Positions 31,911 through 35,076 of a stretch of 35,076 nucleotides of DNA are shown in pieces. Numbering within the stretch: the stretch's first letter is position 1; each line of letters opens with the position of its first letter. The notes below the pieces were generated by a model, which did not search any database, had not been told where the DNA came from, and saw nothing but the letters and a program-made list of their open reading frames with translations. The stretch lies in the NCBI GenBank assembly GCA_029778535.1, contig JAKOQB010000148.1, forward strand, positions 1 through 35,076, written 5' to 3'. This DNA is from Pseudomonadota bacterium. GTDB taxonomy: Bacteria; Pseudomonadota; Gammaproteobacteria; Burkholderiales; Burkholderiaceae_F. The position numbers and the translations under genes are program-made.

Positions 31911-32525
31911 CTACGCGGCCGCATCGGCCTGCCGCAGCGCGCGGCGCAGGAAACCGTACTCGTCCTGTTCGAGTTCTTCGAGGCTCGTCTCGATCTCGCT
32001 CAACGTACGCTCCAGCTCGGGCAGCAGCACGTCCTGCAGCGCGCGCACGCGGCGCACGGTCTTGCGGTATTCGGCGTACAGGCGCGCGAGGTTGCCGGAG
32101 ACGGCGGCCAGCTCGATCAGCTTCGCCATCACTGCGGCGAACGCACGCCGACACGCTTCCGCTTCGGGCGACGGATGCACCGCGGGCGGCGCGGCGGGCG
32201 CCTCGCCGATGACGTGCACGTCGAGCAGCGTGACGCCGAGCAAATCGTTGCGCTCGGTCGCGAGCGGCTGCTTCGCTACCGCGGCGGCATACACCTGCAG
32301 TCCGTTCAGCCCGTGGCGCGCGAGCGCGGCGGCCAGCCGCGCGCGCGCTTGCGCCTGCAGCGCAGCGAGTTCGCGCAGCGCCTCGCGCCAGCGCCGCACT
32401 TCGCCGAGCATGCGGCCGGCCAGCAGCAGGCACTTCTCGTCGAGGAACGCGTAGCCCTCGCGCATCGTGCGCCGCTCGTCCGCAAGCGCGATCGCGAGGC
32501 TGCGCGTCGGGGTGAACTCGCTCAT
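31911..32525 (-). CDS. V/A-type ATPase subunit D
   Basis: Central-stalk subunit of a V/A-type rotary ATPase. The 204-residue protein is largely helical and coiled-coil-like at both ends. It begins SEFTPTRSLAIALADERRTMREGYAFLDEKCLLL, matching the start of NtpD/AtpD proteins (usually TPTRxxLxxLkxrLxxAxrGxxLLKxKrdxL). It ends in a long Leu/Glu/Arg helix (RVRALQDVLLPELERTLSEIETSLEELEQDE). It starts 4 nt after the B subunit gene. Assignment rests on position as well as sequence. Confidence 0.82.
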   Translation of the reverse strand: MSEFTPTRSLAIALADERRTMREGYAFLDEKCLLLAGRMLGEVRRWREALRELAALQAQARARLAAALARHGLNGLQVYAAAVAKQPLATERNDLLGVTLLDVHVIGEAPAAPPAVHPSPEAEACRRAFAAVMAKLIELAAVSGNLARLYAEYRKTVRRVRALQDVLLPELERTLSEIETSLEELEQDEYGFLRRALRQADAAA

Positions 32526-32529
32526 TGGC

Positions 32530-33927
32530 TCAGACGGCGCTGCGCGACAGATGCTCGGCGATCTGGGCATCGGACAGTCGCGTCAACTCCGCCATCGGCA
32601 GCGCGCGCAGCAGCGTCCAGCCGGCTTCCATGCTCTGAGCGAGCGTGCGCGCATCCGCTTGATTGATCAGCCGCTGCTCGAACTCGGTGCCGAACGCGAG
32701 GTAGCGCCGGTCGGTCTCCGACAGCCCTTCCTCGCCGACCACGCTGGCGAGCACGCGCGCCTGCGTCGCCCGCGCGTACGCGGCGTAGAGCTGGCTCGCG
32801 AGCGCCGGATGATCGGGATGGGTGTAGCCCTTGCCGGTGCCGTCCTTCATCAGTCGCGACAGGCTCGGCAGCACGTTGATCGGCGGATAGACGCCGGCGC
32901 GGTCGAGTTCGCGCGACAGCACGATCTGTCCTTCGGTGATGTAGCCCGACAGGTCGGGGATCGGATGGCCGATGTCGTCGCTCGGCATCGTCAGGATCGG
33001 TAGCTGCGTCAAGGTTCCCGTCTTCTTCCCGTCCTCGCCGTGCACGCAGCCGGCGCGCTCGTACAGCGTGGCGAGGTCCGAATACATGTAGCCGGGAAAG
33101 CCCTTGCGCCCGGGTACTTCACCCTTCGCACCCGCGACCTCGCGCAGCGCCTCGCAATAGTTGGTGAGATCGGTGACGATCACCAGCACGTGCAACCCTT
33201 CCTCGAACGCGAGGTACTCGGCCGCGGTCAGCGCGAAGCGCGGCGTCAGCAGCCGCTGCGTCGACGAATCGCTGGCGAGGTTCAGGAACAGAGCGGCGCG
33301 TTCGAGCGCGCCGCTTTGTTCCAGCGAGCGGCGGAAGTAGTCGGCGGTCGTGTACGGTACGCCGATGCCGCAGAACACGATCGCGAATTCGTTCGCCTCC
33401 GCGCCCGGCAGCCGCGCGTGTGCGGCGATCTCGACCGCGATACGGTCGTGCGGCAGCCCGCCGCCGGAAAAGATCGGCAGCTTCTGCCCGCGCACCAGGC
33501 TGTTCATCAGATCGATCGCACTGACGCCCGTTTCGATGAACGCGCGCGGCGTGGCGCGCGCGACCGGATTCAGCGGCAGCCCGTCGACGCGCAGCGTCTT
33601 CTTGATCGCCAAGGGCGGGCCGCCGTCGATGACCTGGCCGACGCCGTTGAACACGCGGCCGAGCACACCGGGGCCGACGCCGAATTCGATCGGCGTGCCG
33701 AGGAAGCGCACCACGGTCTCGCCGAGGCCCAGCCCCGCGCTCGAATCGAGCAGCTCGATCGTCACGTACCGCTCGTCGAGCGCGGCGACGCGGCCGAGCC
33801 GGGCGCGGCCCCGCGCGTCGAGCACCTCGACCGCCTCGGCGAGCCCGATCTCGAGCGTGCGCCGCAGGAACAGCAGCGGGCCGTCGATCTTCACGGCCGC
33901 TTGATGGACGGTGACGCGGGATTTCAT
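32530..33927 (-). CDS. V/A-type ATPase subunit B
   Basis: Non-catalytic nucleotide-binding-type subunit, 465 residues. Conserved elements are GLGETVVRFLGTPIEFGVGPGVLGRVFNGVGQVIDGGPP, FIETGVSAIDLMNSLVRGQKLPIFSGGGLPHDRIA, FLNLASDSSTQRLLTPRFALTAAEYLAFE, and VLVIVTDLTNYCEALREVAGAKGEVPGRKGFPGYMYSDLATLYERAG. The P-loop is degenerate (SGGGLPHDR), as expected for B. ATG 33927 (MKSRVTVHQAAVK) is chosen; the frame upstream only translates the REP-like repeats. It lies between A and D. Confidence 0.95.
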   Translation of the reverse strand: MKSRVTVHQAAVKIDGPLLFLRRTLEIGLAEAVEVLDARGRARLGRVAALDERYVTIELLDSSAGLGLGETVVRFLGTPIEFGVGPGVLGRVFNGVGQVIDGGPPLAIKKTLRVDGLPLNPVARATPRAFIETGVSAIDLMNSLVRGQKLPIFSGGGLPHDRIAVEIAAHARLPGAEANEFAIVFCGIGVPYTTADYFRRSLEQSGALERAALFLNLASDSSTQRLLTPRFALTAAEYLAFEEGLHVLVIVTDLTNYCEALREVAGAKGEVPGRKGFPGYMYSDLATLYERAGCVHGEDGKKTGTLTQLPILTMPSDDIGHPIPDLSGYITEGQIVLSRELDRAGVYPPINVLPSLSRLMKDGTGKGYTHPDHPALASQLYAAYARATQARVLASVVGEEGLSETDRRYLAFGTEFEQRLINQADARTLAQSMEAGWTLLRALPMAELTRLSDAQIAEHLSRSAV

Positions 33928-33929
33928 TG

Positions 33930-34018
33930 CCCTCACCCTCGGTCCCTCTCCCACTGATGTGGGAGAGGGAAGAAAGGCCCCCTCGCCCGCATCAGCGGGA
34001 GAGGGTTGGGGGTGAGGG
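33930..34018. repeat. Pair of REP-like palindromes between V-ATPase A and B genes
   Basis: The first hairpin has arms CCCTCTCCCAC (33944-33954) and GTGGGAGAGGG (33959-33969) with loop TGAT. The second has CCCTCGCCCGC (33980-33990) and GCGGGAGAGGG (33995-34005) with loop ATCA and one mismatch. Outer CCCTCACCC and GGGTGAGGG boxes close the pair. The second unit is almost the same as the repeat inside hoxX (14021-14060). Confidence 0.85.
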
Positions 34019-34038
34019 CCTGCGACCACGACAAGCGA

Positions 34039-35076
34039 TTAGACCGCACCGGCCGCCTCCGCATTCACGAGCGACGCGAACGCCGCTTCGACGCGCGCTT
34101 CGAGCGCGGCGAACCGGTCGAGAGCATCCTCGCCGATGTCCTCGCTCATCCGCGCCAGCGGCCGCATGACGTCAAGCTGCGCGATCGCCTCGGGGCTGGC
34201 GCCCTGCGCGAGCGCGTGCTGCGCCAGCTCGATGAAGTGCGCCAGCAGCCGCATCAGGCACGCCTGCCGCTGCGGGCTGCAGGTGCGGTCGACCGGGGAG
34301 AACGCCGACTGGCGCAGGAACGCCTCGTTGACGAGTTCCGCGCACGCCAGTGCCAGCCGCTGCCGCGCCGGCAGCGCGTCCTTGCCGATGATGCGCGCCA
34401 TCCGTTCGAGCCGCGCCTGCTCGTCGAGCAGCGTGAGGAACTTGCGCCGCAGCTCGAGCCATTCGTTCTCGCCGCTGGCGGCGCGCGTGCGTGCGGTCGG
34501 CACGCTCGAATAGACGTTCTGCCACCACACCGCCATGTCGAGCGAATCTTCCGAATACGACTGCAGCGGATTGACCGCCGGATAGAAGCGCGCCTGCGCG
34601 CGCCTGGCGTCCAGCGCCCAGAAGCTGCGCACGTAGCGCTTGGTGTGGCTGGTCACCGGCTCGGAGAAGTCGCCCGACGGCGGCGAGATCGAACCGAGCA
34701 GCGTGACCGAGCCGATGTCGCCCGCGAGCGTGCGCACCTTGGCCGCGCGCTCGTAGAAATCCGCCAGCCGCGACGACAGGTAATTCGGGTAGCCGCCTTC
34801 ACCCGGCAATTCGCCGAAGCGGCCCGACACCTCGCGCAGCGCCTCGGCCCAGCGCGACGTCGAGTCCGCCATCAGCGCGACGTGCAGCCCCTGGTCGCGG
34901 AAAGACTCGGCCACCGTGACCGCGGAATAGATGCTCGCCACGCGCGCCGCCACCGGCATGGTCGACGTGTTGGCGATGATCACCGTGCGCTCCCTCAGCG
35001 GGCGGCCGGTTCTCGGGTCCTCGAGCTGCGGGAATTCCTCCAGCACGCCGGCCATCTCGTTGCCGCGTTCGCCGCA
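34039..35076 (-). CDS. V/A-type ATPase catalytic subunit A, C-terminal part (5' end outside window)
   Basis: The frame is open to the window edge (35076), so 345 residues of the usual 580-600 are visible; the P-loop lies outside. Visible motifs are CGERGNEMAGVLEEFPQLEDP, TVIIANTSTMPVAARVASIYSAVTVAE, FRDQGLHVALMADSTSRWAEALREVSGRFGELPGEGGYPNYLSSRLADFYERA, VTLLGSISPPSGDFSEPVT, and FYPAVNPLQSYS. These are hallmark V/A-type A-subunit sequences. It heads the visible A-B-D order on the minus strand, with other subunits expected beyond 35076. Confidence 0.95.
   Translation of the reverse strand, partial: CGERGNEMAGVLEEFPQLEDPRTGRPLRERTVIIANTSTMPVAARVASIYSAVTVAESFRDQGLHVALMADSTSRWAEALREVSGRFGELPGEGGYPNYLSSRLADFYERAAKVRTLAGDIGSVTLLGSISPPSGDFSEPVTSHTKRYVRSFWALDARRAQARFYPAVNPLQSYSEDSLDMAVWWQNVYSSVPTARTRAASGENEWLELRRKFLTLLDEQARLERMARIIGKDALPARQRLALACAELVNEAFLRQSAFSPVDRTCSPQRQACLMRLLAHFIELAQHALAQGASPEAIAQLDVMRPLARMSEDIGEDALDRFAALEARVEAAFASLVNAEAAGAV

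Noticed and set aside
33928..34029. N-terminal extension of the V-ATPase B subunit from an upstream ATG
   Set aside because: The extra 34 residues are translated palindromic repeats. The family start MKSRVTV is at 33927.

Overview
The window reads as a GC-rich betaproteobacterial chromosome, most likely Burkholderiales. The hydrogenase gene set and order match the O2-tolerant membrane-bound [NiFe]-hydrogenase (group 1d, MBH) locus of Cupriavidus necator type. The dispersed repeats also look like those of that order. The species cannot be named from the sequence.

Region 1 (1-15080, + strand) is a nearly continuous hydrogenase locus. It holds the 3' part of the large subunit (hoxG), cytochrome b (hoxZ), an orphan HigA-like DNA-binding protein, the dedicated maturation genes hoxM-L-O-Q-R-T-V, the general hypA-B-F-C-D-E set, a small unknown membrane protein, and hoxX/hypX (aerobic CO-ligand synthesis). 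Most junctions are ATGA-type overlaps. The exceptions are a 180-bp palindrome-rich gap before hoxM and intergenic repeats in front of hoxO, hypC and hypE. The last two are copies of one 85-bp element. Their terminal stems covary, and each stem ends directly at the start codon of the next gene.

Region 2 (15081-20845) holds two secreted proteins on the minus strand (an HExxH protein and an alpha/beta hydrolase). It then has selD, which must itself be a selenoprotein because its catalytic Cys codon is an in-frame UGA followed by a hairpin. nikR follows 2 nt after selD, then comes a minus-strand GT39-like glycosyltransferase, then a NiCoT nickel permease. The permease is preceded by an AT-rich palindrome resembling a NikR operator. 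Metal uptake and selenium genes are therefore grouped with the nickel enzyme.

Region 3 (20846-25226) holds a TonB-dependent receptor that may serve nickel or another metal, a Spy/LTXXQ periplasmic protein, and a Ycf48/BNR-like propeller lipoprotein.

Region 4 (25263-29267, minus strand) is an electron-transfer module. It consists of an 11-haem c-type cytochrome, a FdnI/HydC-like cytochrome b and an 8-haem NapC/NirT-like cytochrome. A perfect FNR-type site lies upstream. Before that is a broken small c-type cytochrome gene with a frameshift and a nonsense codon, ending in a rho-independent terminator.

Region 5 (29486-35076) holds feoA-feoB (ferrous iron uptake, + strand). On the minus strand it has a small two-helix membrane protein with an FNR-like site upstream, and the A (partial), B and D subunits of a V/A-type ATPase. 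A pair of palindromic repeats separates A and B, and the same repeat family is found in frame inside hoxX.

Taken together, the window suggests a metabolically flexible organism that oxidises H2, acquires Ni, Fe and Se, and respires with multihaem cytochromes under low oxygen. No tRNA, rRNA, CRISPR array, transposase or gene-free stretch above 300 bp was seen.
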